A stretch of DNA of 34,178 nt from Ruminococcus sp. (GCA_022510955.1 JAFLSM010000006.1:1-34178), one strand, 5' to 3'; numbered from the stretch's first letter, positions 1 through 7,759 are shown. Notes: generated by a model from the sequence alone, not told the origin. Made by a program: numbers and translations.

Positions 1-9
1 CATAAAAAA

Positions 10-40
10 GAAAGCAGACACTTTTTTCGTGTCTACTTTC
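10..40. terminator. Hairpin terminator, best on the minus strand
   Basis: Two arms (GAAAG + AGACAC and GTGTCT + CTTTC, one unpaired base on each side) enclose a 7-nt loop. Read on the minus strand the hairpin is followed by six T residues, as in a Rho-independent terminator. It sits behind a second terminator at 85-123, so it may be a back-up stop for the dlt-like operon or belong to a gene outside the window. Confidence 0.6.
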
Positions 41-84
41 ATTTTACACCTTCATTTTAAAGCGGTGGCTGTTTTAGTTTACAC

Positions 85-123
85 AAAAAACGAGCTGTAA
101 GAATGATTTACAGCTCGTTTTTT
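85..123 (-). terminator. Terminator of the dlt-like operon
   Basis: A perfect stem (ACGAGCTGTAA / TTACAGCTCGT) flanked by A-run and T-run lies five bases after the stop codon of the last gene of the minus-strand operon. Its symmetry means it could also stop plus-strand transcription. Confidence 0.85.
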
Positions 124-127
124 GAAA

Positions 128-1294
128 TTATGTTTTGTCGTTTTTCATATCTCTTATTTGTTTGAGAATATCAGAATTTTCGGTGATTTTTATGTTTGTT
201 TTTTCATCGGTTTGCTGATGAGCAAATTTGATATAATCATCATAAAATTCAGCACAGTCATCCCAGTTTTTCTTTTGTGATTCAGTTAGTGTGTGTGGCT
301 TAACTCCATAGTCCTTCAGAATAGTGTTACAAATGTATTTTGTAATCTTTTCCTGACCATTTATGTTCATATGGTCACTATTATAAAAATCTTTATCCTT
401 ATCAAGGTTTAAGTCAATCTGATTTTTCTCAAGATTGATAAAATCAAATCCATATTCCTCGATAATTTCTCCGGCTTTGTTTGTTCTTCTGAATCGGTCA
501 TATTGGCGTTTGTCAACTATATGAGGAAAACGAACAAAAACCACATTGTCAAGATTTTCATCTTTGCAGTATTGAAGCAAGTCTCTTAAGTAATACTCTG
601 CTTTTTCGTTAAGCTCGAGCGTTTTGTCATCAGTTTGAAGCTTTGCAGGGTCAATAATCTTATCCTTGTCTGCCCCTTTAATTGATGTTGTTGCCATAAA
701 GCTTGAGCCTTTTAGAAGTGAATATCCTCTGAGTTGCATTTCAAACTTTGATTTTGTCCACTTTAAATGCTTTTTATAATCATCCCATGCACCGTGATAT
801 TTGATGAAAGGAAGATAAAATTCTGCTTTGCTTTCCTCAGGAATTACTGTTTGAATAGCATCAACTTTGTTTTCTGTTATCGGCATACTGTCTATAGCCT
901 TATGAATACGTGCCAAATCAATAATTTCTTTTTGCTGATTATACAATGCACCGTTAATCTCAATGAGAATAAGCTGAGGGGATTGTGTTCTAAGAATCTC
1001 TTTTAGCTCATATTTTGCCATTGCAATAGGATTGGACTCGGTGCAGAAAGGATAACTTGTGATGCCTGTTTCTTTGTAAGCCTGCACAGGAGAAAAGCCT
1101 GTATAGCACTCACTTGAGCCGATGAAGCAGACATCAAGTGAATTTTGCTCTTCCTTGTAAAAACCCTCAATTCTAATCTGGTCATTATCAAGTCTTGCAA
1201 GAAAATATTCCTGAGCAACACCCAAAATCAGCAAAACAGCTAATGCAAGGGATATAACTGCGACAGTTCTTTTTATGTATAGCTTTTTCTTCAT
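128..1294 (-). CDS. Membrane-anchored SGNH/DltD-like protein
   Basis: This 388-residue protein has one N-terminal membrane segment (about residues 10-29) after a Lys-rich start and an extracytoplasmic body. A GSSE block at 59-62 (predicted nucleophile Ser61) and a C-terminal SDHMN..G block (Asp307/His308) match the first and last blocks of SGNH hydrolase-like proteins such as DltD and AlgX/AlgJ. It is last in a five-gene operon and follows the MBOAT gene by 10 bases; its RBS (AGAGGTTAAAAT, then ATG) overlaps the MBOAT stop. By analogy with DltD it should act outside the membrane with the MBOAT protein in moving the acyl group from carrier to surface polymer. The true acceptor (teichoic acid, polysaccharide or other) cannot be read from sequence. 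An O-acetylation partner role is the main alternative. Confidence 0.78.
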   Translation of the reverse strand: MKKKLYIKRTVAVISLALAVLLILGVAQEYFLARLDNDQIRIEGFYKEEQNSLDVCFIGSSECYTGFSPVQAYKETGITSYPFCTESNPIAMAKYELKEILRTQSPQLILIEINGALYNQQKEIIDLARIHKAIDSMPITENKVDAIQTVIPEESKAEFYLPFIKYHGAWDDYKKHLKWTKSKFEMQLRGYSLLKGSSFMATTSIKGADKDKIIDPAKLQTDDKTLELNEKAEYYLRDLLQYCKDENLDNVVFVRFPHIVDKRQYDRFRRTNKAGEIIEEYGFDFINLEKNQIDLNLDKDKDFYNSDHMNINGQEKITKYICNTILKDYGVKPHTLTESQKKNWDDCAEFYDDYIKFAHQQTDEKTNIKITENSDILKQIRDMKNDKT

Positions 1295-1304
1295 ATTTTA
1301 ACCT

Positions 1305-2927
1305 CTAAAACTGCATATAAACAAATTCAGCAGGATTGTAGCCCGGCCCGTAAATGCCAAATATAAGCACGGTAACAAGGCATACAAGAGTTAAACTCCA
1401 GCGTAGGATAAGTGGTTTTTTATCAAGCATAACACGCAGAGTTGTGTTGCTGTTTCTCTCTTGAATAACGCTTACAACAAACACAACAAGCATACCAATC
1501 AAAAGAACCACATAGTCCTTTTTACCTAATCCAAGGTTACAAATCTGGCTTATTCCTGTCCTGATGTGCTGGTCAAGAAGTGACATTTTAATCATTTTTA
1601 CAGCACCGCTAAAACTTGGTGCAATGTCAAATACATAGCCTACAAGCACAACAATGAATGTTCTCAACATCTGAAAAATTCCGTAAAGGAAAGACTTTGG
1701 ATTGATGTGCAACTTTTCAAGCACAAAATCAAACACAGGTTTTAGAAGAATGGAAATCATAATGATTAGTCCGTTCCATAAACCAAAGCCGACATATTTC
1801 CAATTTGCACCGTGCCATATACCTACAATTAAAAATACTATAAGAGATGCAATGCTTGTCGGCAGAACCTTTGCAATGTGTGCGCCTGCCTTTGTGTTGC
1901 CAAACTTTGTATTCTTAATATTTTTGCTCATATTAATGAACTGCTTTGACATTGCAATAGGGTAGAACACATAGTTTTTCAGCCATGCGCCGAGTGTGAT
2001 GTGCCAACGACGCCAGTAGTCGTTTATGTCTTTTGCAAAGTACGGACGCTTAAAGTTGTGTGCCATATCAATGCCGAATATTTGTGCAACGCCTCGGGAA
2101 ATATCAATACCGCCCGAAAAGTCTGCATAAAGCTGTAAGGCATAAATCAGAACAGTAAAGGTAATTGTTGTACCGTTGTACGCACTGTAATCATCAATTA
2201 CTGTATTCAGCGCAATGACTGCTCTGTCGGCAATAACAAGTTTTTTAAAGTAACCCCACAAAATAAGTTGCATTCCGTGCTTAAAGCGTGTGAAGTCAAA
2301 TTTGTGCGGTTCATAAAGCTGATGAGCAAGCTGGTCGTAAAAGCTGATTGGTCCTTGAATAATTTGCGGGAAGAATGACACAAAAAGTGCAAGTTTGAGC
2401 GGATTTTTCTCTGGAGCAATCTTTTCACGATATACATCAACTATGTATCCCATAGATTGGAAAGTGTAGAATGAAATTCCAAGCGGTAAAATCAATTTGA
2501 GCGTAGGTGCTGAAAATCCTATTCCGAATATACCCAACAAATCATTCAAGCTTCCTGCAAAGAAGTTATAGTATTTCAGAAATGCTAAAATACCAAAGTT
2601 CAGTACAAGCAGAAGAGCCATAATCAGTCGTTTCTGAATTTTTATTTTATTTTTGTATTTCTTTTTTTGTTCTCTATCCCAAGTTGCCTTGTTCGCCTTA
2701 ACTTTTGCCTTTGCATTCTGCGATACCTTGTCAATAAACAAAGCAAACAAATAGGTAGAAAAGGTGGTGAACAAAATAAAAGCGGCAAACTTGAAGCCTG
2801 CACACAGATAAAAGAAGTAACTTGCGGCAAGCAATACTACCCATTTATATTTTTTTAGAGGCAACAAAAAGTACAAAAGTACTGTTGCTGCCACAAACAG
2901 AAAAAAGTTAATAGTTGTAAAACTCAA
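1305..2927 (-). CDS. MBOAT-family O-acyltransferase, DltB/AlgI-like
   Basis: The protein has 540 residues and many membrane segments. MBOAT signatures are visible: YADFSGGIDI near 267-276, WRRWHITLG near 305-313, and IWHGANW near 370-376 with the predicted catalytic His372. Length and motif order fit DltB/AlgI/PatA-type transferases, which move an acyl group across or at the membrane onto a surface glycan or teichoic acid. A basic insert at about 70-100 is rich in Lys. The start is a TTG preceded by GGGGTAATAT; this start is less certain than the rest. The gene lies 15 bases after the decarboxylase gene and 10 bases before the SGNH gene, so co-expression is likely. In this operon it probably receives the acyl group from the small carrier protein. 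Confidence 0.9.
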   Translation of the reverse strand: MSFTTINFFLFVAATVLLYFLLPLKKYKWVVLLAASYFFYLCAGFKFAAFILFTTFSTYLFALFIDKVSQNAKAKVKANKATWDREQKKKYKNKIKIQKRLIMALLLVLNFGILAFLKYYNFFAGSLNDLLGIFGIGFSAPTLKLILPLGISFYTFQSMGYIVDVYREKIAPEKNPLKLALFVSFFPQIIQGPISFYDQLAHQLYEPHKFDFTRFKHGMQLILWGYFKKLVIADRAVIALNTVIDDYSAYNGTTITFTVLIYALQLYADFSGGIDISRGVAQIFGIDMAHNFKRPYFAKDINDYWRRWHITLGAWLKNYVFYPIAMSKQFINMSKNIKNTKFGNTKAGAHIAKVLPTSIASLIVFLIVGIWHGANWKYVGFGLWNGLIIMISILLKPVFDFVLEKLHINPKSFLYGIFQMLRTFIVVLVGYVFDIAPSFSGAVKMIKMSLLDQHIRTGISQICNLGLGKKDYVVLLIGMLVVFVVSVIQERNSNTTLRVMLDKKPLILRWSLTLVCLVTVLIFGIYGPGYNPAEFVYMQF

Positions 2928-2942
2928 AATATTACCCCATTA

Positions 2943-4121
2943 TCAGTCGAATTTCGGTGTGTTCATTGTGTCGGAGTAAATGAAATCTCTGACAATTCTC
3001 AGTCCCTTATCCTTTGAATAAAGTGTAATTCTCGGCATTTCACGGCTGAGGAATACAGCCATGCCTTCCATTGCCGAATATGCACCTGTGCGGTGAAAGA
3101 CAAGAGTATCATCAGGTTTAAGATTACACAGCTTAACCTCTCTTGCAAGCACATCAGCAGTTGTGCAAAGACTTCCGCACAATGTCCACGGTTGTTCTTC
3201 ATCATTGCTGTCATCACCTGAAAGGTGAGTAATCATAGGAATTTGCATACCCTGAATTTGTCCATCATATTTAAGCTGGTTAAGACCGCCGTCAACAATG
3301 GCATAATTTACGCCACAGCAGGTTTTGGTGTCGATAACCTTTGTAAAGTAAAATCCGCAAGGGGCGGCAAAAAATCTGCCCATCTCAATCGTAAGCTCAA
3401 CCTTTTCGCCAAGCTCTCTGATACGCTCTGCGATTCCGTTAAGTCGTTCTTCTTCAAGCTCATCAGCGTTATCCTTAAAGTAGTCAACTGCAAGCCCTGT
3501 GCCGTATTCAACACGCTTTAGTTCAAAGTTATACTCGCTTTTGACCATATCAACAAACGCATCAACCCTGTCAAGTTCTTTGATAATTGCGGCAGGTTTA
3601 CGCTTTTGTGTGCCGGTAAAGTAATGAATACCAACAATTTCAATTCCCTTGTAGCTGTCACGATTTTTGATGATGCTGAGGAGTTCATCCTCATCCATGC
3701 CAAACTGACTTCCGCCTGTAAGACGCAAAAGCACGGGAACATATTTTCCGTTATTAACGGCACTGTCGTTAATGAGGTTTACATGCATAATGCTTTCGGC
3801 AGTAAATGTGCCGACGCAGTCTTTCATTGCACGCTCAACATCCTTGGCGGTTTTGTTTACACCAGAAAAGATAACCATATCCATATCAGCGTTTAGCTTT
3901 TCGCAAATGGTCAATTCACCCGGTGAGCATACCTCGATTTTGCTGAAGCATTTTGGCAAATCGGCAAGAATAAATGGATTTGCCTTGATTGAAAAGCAGA
4001 TTTGCACTTTTTCGCCAAAGGCTTTTTTGACAAGCTCTGCCCGTTTTGCAAAAATGTCTGTATCAAAAACATAAGCCGGTGTACCCAGCTTATGTAATGT
4101 CTCATTTAAAAATTGTTTCAT
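2943..4121 (-). CDS. Fold-III PLP decarboxylase, possibly carrier-linked
   Basis: The 392-residue protein is an alanine-racemase-fold PLP decarboxylase related to diaminopimelate/ornithine decarboxylases. Visible: PLP lysine Lys46 in FSIKANP, His166 in IHYFTGTQ, a glycine loop (YGTGL, 206-210), EMGRF (246-250, the usual EPGR block), Cys319 in CGSLCTTAD and Tyr348 in TGAYSAMEG. The CESxD motif of lysine-forming enzymes reads CTTAD here, so it is probably not a standard LysA. The gene starts 2 bases after the carrier-protein stop, with its RBS (AGGA) inside that gene, which implies coupling. Known relatives acting beside a ligase and carrier are BtrK (butirosin pathway) and the exosortase-associated decarboxylases. 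I infer that it decarboxylates an amino acid bound to, or destined for, the carrier; the substrate is unknown. Confidence 0.82.
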   Translation of the reverse strand: MKQFLNETLHKLGTPAYVFDTDIFAKRAELVKKAFGEKVQICFSIKANPFILADLPKCFSKIEVCSPGELTICEKLNADMDMVIFSGVNKTAKDVERAMKDCVGTFTAESIMHVNLINDSAVNNGKYVPVLLRLTGGSQFGMDEDELLSIIKNRDSYKGIEIVGIHYFTGTQKRKPAAIIKELDRVDAFVDMVKSEYNFELKRVEYGTGLAVDYFKDNADELEEERLNGIAERIRELGEKVELTIEMGRFFAAPCGFYFTKVIDTKTCCGVNYAIVDGGLNQLKYDGQIQGMQIPMITHLSGDDSNDEEQPWTLCGSLCTTADVLAREVKLCNLKPDDTLVFHRTGAYSAMEGMAVFLSREMPRITLYSKDKGLRIVRDFIYSDTMNTPKFD

Positions 4122-4123
4122 AA

Positions 4124-4351
4124 TTATTCGTCCTGCAATTTTGTAATTAGTGCATACATTGCTTCTGCTGAGTTGAAGTTCTCAGGAACAAGGTCGTTTG
4201 GTTTGATTTCGATGTCAAACTCTTCATTAAGTTCACCAACAAGAGCAACAATATCAAATGACTCCAAAATGCCGTCACCAATAAGCTGCTTTTCAGTTTC
4301 AAAGTCTACATCAGGTCTAAGGTCCTCAAGAATCTGTAATAATTCGTCCAT
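4124..4351 (-). CDS. Acyl/aminoacyl carrier protein, DltC-like
   Basis: This 75-residue acidic helical protein has the size and layout of DltC and other acyl carrier proteins. The expected phosphopantetheine serine is in GILESFDIVAL (about Ser31), followed by an acidic helix for partner recognition. The ATG is preceded by AAAGGAG. It lies between the ligase gene (upstream by 126 bases, with a repeat element in the gap) and the decarboxylase gene (2 bases downstream). It should carry the activated amino or acyl group as a thioester. There is no separate phosphopantetheinyl transferase in the window. Confidence 0.9.
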   Translation of the reverse strand: MDELLQILEDLRPDVDFETEKQLIGDGILESFDIVALVGELNEEFDIEIKPNDLVPENFNSAEAMYALITKLQDE

Positions 4352-4390
4352 TTTTTTAATCTCCTTTGTAATTCAGTTTATTAATTTTAT

Positions 4391-4480
4391 AATTAACTGC
4401 TCGTAATTTGCAGTCGTGAACAGAAGTTTATTATTTTATGAAGCTGTCTGCCCGGATAGGTGTAGCCTACCGGCTGCTTA
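4391..4480 (-). repeat. Dispersed ~90-nt intergenic element, copy 1
   Basis: On the minus strand this stretch begins at the ligase stop codon and reads AAGCAG, then a conserved core (GGCTACACCTATCC, GGGCAGACAG), an AT-rich spacer, and a closing ACTGC...GCAGT hairpin. The same order of blocks occurs at 10245-10349 (minus) and 30511-30600 (plus). The element fills most of the 126-base gap between ligase and carrier genes. Its closing hairpin has no good T-run, so it may weaken rather than end transcription of the operon. Its function is unknown. Confidence 0.65.
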
Positions 4481-5983
4481 TTTCATATATGATTTAAGTG
4501 ACTGCATATCAATCTTACCGTTTGGCAGGGTTGGCATACTGTCAAGGTTAATAAGCTTTCTTGGTACCATAAAGGCAGGCATTTTACTGCGGAAATGAAG
4601 TACAATCTCCTTAGAGGTTGCTTCTCCTGTATAGAACAGATAAAGGTGTTCCTTTTCCTTATAATAAAGTGAGCAACAGTCTGTTATATTTGGAAGCTGC
4701 TTTGCCATTTCTTCAATTTCGCTAAGTTCAATGCGGTGTCCCATATGCTTAATCTGTCTGTCTTTTCTGCCGTGAAAATGCAAAACTCCGTCCTTGTCAA
4801 AGTGACCAAGGTCGCCGGTTTTGTAAATTATCTCACGATAATTTTTGTTCAGCGGATTTTGCACAAACACCTCGTCGGTCTTTTCCTTGGCACCGTAATA
4901 GCCAAGTGTAACGCAGGGACCTGACACACAAATTTCACCGATTTCACCGTCGTTTGTCTGAGTGTTGTCCTCATTCAAAAGAATAATGCGATAGTTTTCA
5001 TACGGTTTGCCAATCGGCAGTACAGTGTCGTCATCAACTTGTTTGTCAACCACATAATATGTGCAGGAGGCAGTTGCCTCTGTCGGACCATACTGATTGA
5101 TATATTTAACCTTAGGCAAATTTTGCTGCCAGATTTTCAGATATTTGCAAGGCATTACAGAGCCGGAGAAGATAACCTTTTTAAGATATTCAGGCTTTAT
5201 AATTTCAAATGCCCCAAGCTTTGCAGGCAATTCAATTCCCGCAACACTCCAACAAAGTGTAGTTACTTTGTACTCGTTGAGTGTTTCAAACAGCTTTGTC
5301 GGCATAGCAAACTCATTTTTTGGAATGATAACTGTAGATGCACCTGTCTTAAGCGGAAGATAAATGTCACGCACAGCGGCAATATAATCAAGAGGTGACT
5401 GATTGCCGAGAACATCACTGTCATCAAGCTCCAGAACCTTGCAAACGGCATTAATGTAACACATCAGAGAATGATGAGATGTGATAACGCCCTTTGGCAC
5501 GCCTGTTGAGCCTGATGTAAAGATGGCATAAAGCGGAGAATACTCAGTTAGATTTTGAGTTGCCTTTGCAAGCTTTTGTTCATCAATTTGTGTGTTTAAA
5601 ATATCCTCAAGCACAACAATCTCGCCATCAAATTCAAGCGATTTTGCAGTATCAAGATGTTCTTTGTCAACAACCATAATATCTGCCTTGATAACGCCGA
5701 TAATCTGGTTAAGTCTGTGTGCAGGCATTGTAGCGTCCATAGGCGCATAAAATCCGCCTGCTCTTACTACGCCTAAAAAACATGCAGGGGTAAGGGCATG
5801 TCTGCCACTCATAACAATTACAGGATTTTGCGGTTCAACTTTGCCTGCAAGAAATGTGCCTACAGCCTTTGTATAGTCATTAAGTTTTTCAAAAGTTAAG
5901 TTCGAGTCAGAATCAAAAAATATGGTTTTGTCCGCATATTTTTGCGCTGTGTTGTCAAGCCAACACAATACAGAATTTTGCAC
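4478..5983 (-). CDS. DltA-like amino-acid adenylating ligase
   Basis: The start is GTG at 5983, with GGAGGTG six to seven bases upstream; a longer reading to 6082 covers the promoter and is rejected. The 501-residue product has all adenylation-domain cores: TSGSTGVPKG (156-165), YGPTE (298-302), YKTGD (387-391), GRKDRQIK (405-412) and the catalytic lysine Lys490 in LPNGK. Asp199 in SPLDY is placed like the aspartate that holds the amino group in amino-acid-activating enzymes. Length and lack of fused domains match DltA (D-alanine-carrier ligase). The segment IFSGSVMP (271-278) has Ser where DltA has a substrate-pocket Cys, and the neighbouring decarboxylase is foreign to D-alanylation, so the substrate may not be D-Ala. 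First gene of a five-gene operon. Confidence 0.85.
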   Translation of the reverse strand: MQNSVLCWLDNTAQKYADKTIFFDSDSNLTFEKLNDYTKAVGTFLAGKVEPQNPVIVMSGRHALTPACFLGVVRAGGFYAPMDATMPAHRLNQIIGVIKADIMVVDKEHLDTAKSLEFDGEIVVLEDILNTQIDEQKLAKATQNLTEYSPLYAIFTSGSTGVPKGVITSHHSLMCYINAVCKVLELDDSDVLGNQSPLDYIAAVRDIYLPLKTGASTVIIPKNEFAMPTKLFETLNEYKVTTLCWSVAGIELPAKLGAFEIIKPEYLKKVIFSGSVMPCKYLKIWQQNLPKVKYINQYGPTEATASCTYYVVDKQVDDDTVLPIGKPYENYRIILLNEDNTQTNDGEIGEICVSGPCVTLGYYGAKEKTDEVFVQNPLNKNYREIIYKTGDLGHFDKDGVLHFHGRKDRQIKHMGHRIELSEIEEMAKQLPNITDCCSLYYKEKEHLYLFYTGEATSKEIVLHFRSKMPAFMVPRKLINLDSMPTLPNGKIDMQSLKSYMK

Positions 5984-6011
5984 AGACACACCTCCACTAT
6001 TTATTATACCT

Positions 6012-6040
6012 ATTATACACTTAAAATAACCTATATTCAA
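6012..6040 (-). promoter_or_regulatory. Sigma-A-type promoter of the dlt-like operon
   Basis: On the minus strand TTGAAT (6040-6035) and TATAAT (6017-6012) are 17 bases apart. Transcription would begin near 6005, about 20 bases before the GTG start of the ligase. A second TATAAT-like hexamer lies just downstream. Confidence 0.7.
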
Positions 6041-6085
6041 CAATATTTTATGTTTAGAAACAAAAAGTAGCAATAGTTTCAAATG

Positions 6086-6109
6086 AGTGATGTTTTATAT
6101 CACTTTTTT
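6086..6109. other. Small hairpin with T-run in a gene-free gap
   Basis: AGTGAT / ATCACT with a 7-nt loop is followed on the plus strand by six T. It sits inside the 384-base gap 5984-6367 between the two divergent promoters, with no plus-strand gene before it in the gap. It could insulate the divergent units or be a relic. The rest of the gap (about 6110-6300) is AT-rich and shows no reading frame or structure I can support. Confidence 0.4.
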
Positions 6110-6307
6110 AGTAAAAATATAACACATCTTGTACCTTTTTATATTTTATACCAAAAGTCTGTATTTTATCTGTTTTTATAAAAATGTATGTAAACACAAA
6201 AAAGTTCTTCTAAATATAAAATACTACTAAGTTTACAAAAAAGTTGCAATTTTTTTGTCTTTCATTATAATAACATTTAAGTAAAGTGAATTATCACATT
6301 AAATATA

Positions 6308-6337
6308 TTTACAATTTGTATTAAGACATTGTATAAT
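6308..6337 (+). promoter_or_regulatory. Promoter of the zinc-ribbon/hydrolase pair
   Basis: TTTACA (6308-6313) and TATAAT (6332-6337) are spaced by 18 bases, about 30 bases before the first ATG of the pair. Confidence 0.6.
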
Positions 6338-6367
6338 GAAAACATAAATTATAAAAAGGGTGATTAT

Positions 6368-6526
6368 ATGTCAGATTCAATAAAACTTTGCCCCTTCTGC
6401 GAAGAACCTCTTGTTATTGTTCAGGATGACAAAAATAACGGAGAACCGTATCTTGAATGTGCAACCTGCGGACTTCGATTTAAGCTTGAGGGGTTTGAAG
6501 AAAATCCTGTTGAAATCAGGGAGTGA
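6368..6526 (+). CDS. Zinc-ribbon microprotein
   Basis: A 52-residue protein has CPFC near its N-terminus and CATCG in the middle, a four-cysteine set typical of a zinc ribbon; the C-terminal tail is acidic. The chosen ATG has AAAGGGTG seven bases upstream; the longer reading from 6329 overlaps the promoter. It lies 3 bases before the hydrolase gene, so the two are probably co-translated. Such small Lar/restriction-alleviation-like or YjdM-like ribbons can bind nucleic acid or protein; no function can be assigned here. Confidence 0.75.
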   Translation: MSDSIKLCPFCEEPLVIVQDDKNNGEPYLECATCGLRFKLEGFEENPVEIRE

Positions 6527-6529
6527 GCT

Positions 6530-7051
6530 ATGAAAAAATGTCTTATAGTTGTTGACTATCAGGTGGATTTTGTCAACGGTACTCTCGGTTTTGAAAAAGC
6601 AGGGGAGCTGGATGAGATTATCAGTCAAAAGATTGTTGAGTACCGAAAAAACGGTGACGAAGTTGTGTTTACTTTTGACACACATACCTCAAATTATGCG
6701 AATACCTACGAGGGCAGAAATTTGCCGATTGCACACTGCATTGAGAACACAGAAGGACACCATTTGTACGGCAGAGTAGCCGATTTGTGCGAGGATTGCG
6801 ATAAATGCTTTAACAAGCCAACATTTGGCTCAGCAGAGCTTTTTGAATATCTGAGGCAGAATGAATATGAAAGTATAGAGCTTTGCGGAGTGGTGACAAA
6901 CATTTGTGTAATTTCAAATGCAGTGCTTGCCAAAACTGCACAGCCCGAGATTGATATTATCGTTGACAGCAAGGCTGTTGCGTCGAATGACGACAGCCTT
7001 AATGAAAAGGCACTCGAAGTAATGCAGAGCTTTCAGATTGTGGTAAAATAA
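6530..7051 (+). CDS. Isochorismatase/nicotinamidase-family cysteine hydrolase
   Basis: The 173-residue protein shows the catalytic triad of this superfamily: Asp9 in VVDYQVDF, Lys96 in NKPTFGS and Cys126 in GVVTNICV. FDTHTSNYANT (49-59) matches the Asp/His metal-site region of nicotinamidases, and the cis-peptide GVVT block precedes the nucleophile as expected. The most likely reaction is nicotinamide to nicotinate plus ammonia in NAD salvage, with other amide hydrolysis possible. Size is close to small clostridial PncA-like proteins. It is second in a two-gene unit behind a zinc-ribbon gene and is followed directly by a hairpin terminator. Confidence 0.87.
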   Translation: MKKCLIVVDYQVDFVNGTLGFEKAGELDEIISQKIVEYRKNGDEVVFTFDTHTSNYANTYEGRNLPIAHCIENTEGHHLYGRVADLCEDCDKCFNKPTFGSAELFEYLRQNEYESIELCGVVTNICVISNAVLAKTAQPEIDIIVDSKAVASNDDSLNEKALEVMQSFQIVVK

Positions 7052-7071
7052 TTAAAAGGTTATTAAAGTTA

Positions 7072-7103
7072 AGAGAGGCGTTCACAAAAGTGAGCACCTC
7101 TCT
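7072..7103. terminator. Hairpin between convergent genes
   Basis: AGAGAGG..TCAC / GTGA..CCTCTCT with an AAAA loop, one mismatch and one wobble pair. It lies 20 bases after the hydrolase stop and just beyond the 3' end of the convergent lipoprotein gene, so it probably ends transcription from both sides. The T-runs are poor. Confidence 0.6.
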
Positions 7104-7108
7104 CTGCT

Positions 7109-7759
7109 TTAATAAATGTAATGCCATTTGTATCGACTTAAATCGCGTATTCTTATTCCGGTAACTTCTTCACGGTTAAATGTGTATAGTTCGACCAATT
7201 TAGAATAATCCTGATTATAGTAATACAGACGGCAAGGAGACCACCAATTAACATTTAAAGATATGAATACAAAGTATTCTTCATTATCTTTGAAAATTTT
7301 CATGTTTATAATTGGATGCTCAATCTTTTGTACTTCCTCCAAAATACTTGAAATAATCGGAGTTATTTCTACATCATTTCCGTTTGCATCCTCTAATCTC
7401 AATGATTTAATATCTTTTATTGGGTTATCAACTCCTCTTGGCTTATATTGTGAATAAGAGTCGAAACAACCATATGGAACATAAAATACCTCCATTTCGT
7501 CCGGAGTAAAAGGTTCTATCTCGTTGACTTTCTCATTTGTATAAAAAGAATAGTAAAATATATCTGCATTATTATTTTGATTATCATAAGGTTGTGTTAT
7601 TATATCAATAACTACTTCTTTACTTTCATCATCTTCATTATCTTCATTATCTTCATTAGATAACAACCGACAACCTGAAAAATTCAGCAAACATAAAGTC
7701 AATAATGATAAGCTGATGATTAAACTGACTATTTTTTTACACCTATTTTTTGTAATCAT
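7109..7759 (-). CDS. Predicted lipoprotein, unknown function
   Basis: The 216-residue protein has a basic N-terminus, a hydrophobic segment and a lipobox (LNFSGC, Cys about 30), so it should be lipid-anchored on the outer membrane face. A short acidic repeat follows the cysteine (NED-type triplets, from 9-bp direct repeats near 7627-7660), likely a flexible spacer. The C-terminal body has no motif I recognise. The ATG has AAGGAGG upstream. It lies 55 bases downstream of the diiron-protein gene on the same strand and may be co-transcribed. Confidence 0.75.
   Translation of the reverse strand: MITKNRCKKIVSLIISLSLLTLCLLNFSGCRLLSNEDNEDNEDDESKEVVIDIITQPYDNQNNNADIFYYSFYTNEKVNEIEPFTPDEMEVFYVPYGCFDSYSQYKPRGVDNPIKDIKSLRLEDANGNDVEITPIISSILEEVQKIEHPIINMKIFKDNEEYFVFISLNVNWWSPCRLYYYNQDYSKLVELYTFNREEVTGIRIRDLSRYKWHYIY

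Noticed and set aside
5984-6082. N-terminal extension of the ligase ORF (33 residues).
   Set aside because: It covers the TATAAT/TTGAAT promoter; the GTG at 5983 has a strong RBS.
7627-7660. Short 9-bp tandem repeats resembling a CRISPR-like array.
   Set aside because: Units are contiguous with no spacers and lie in frame, coding an acidic spacer of the lipoprotein.
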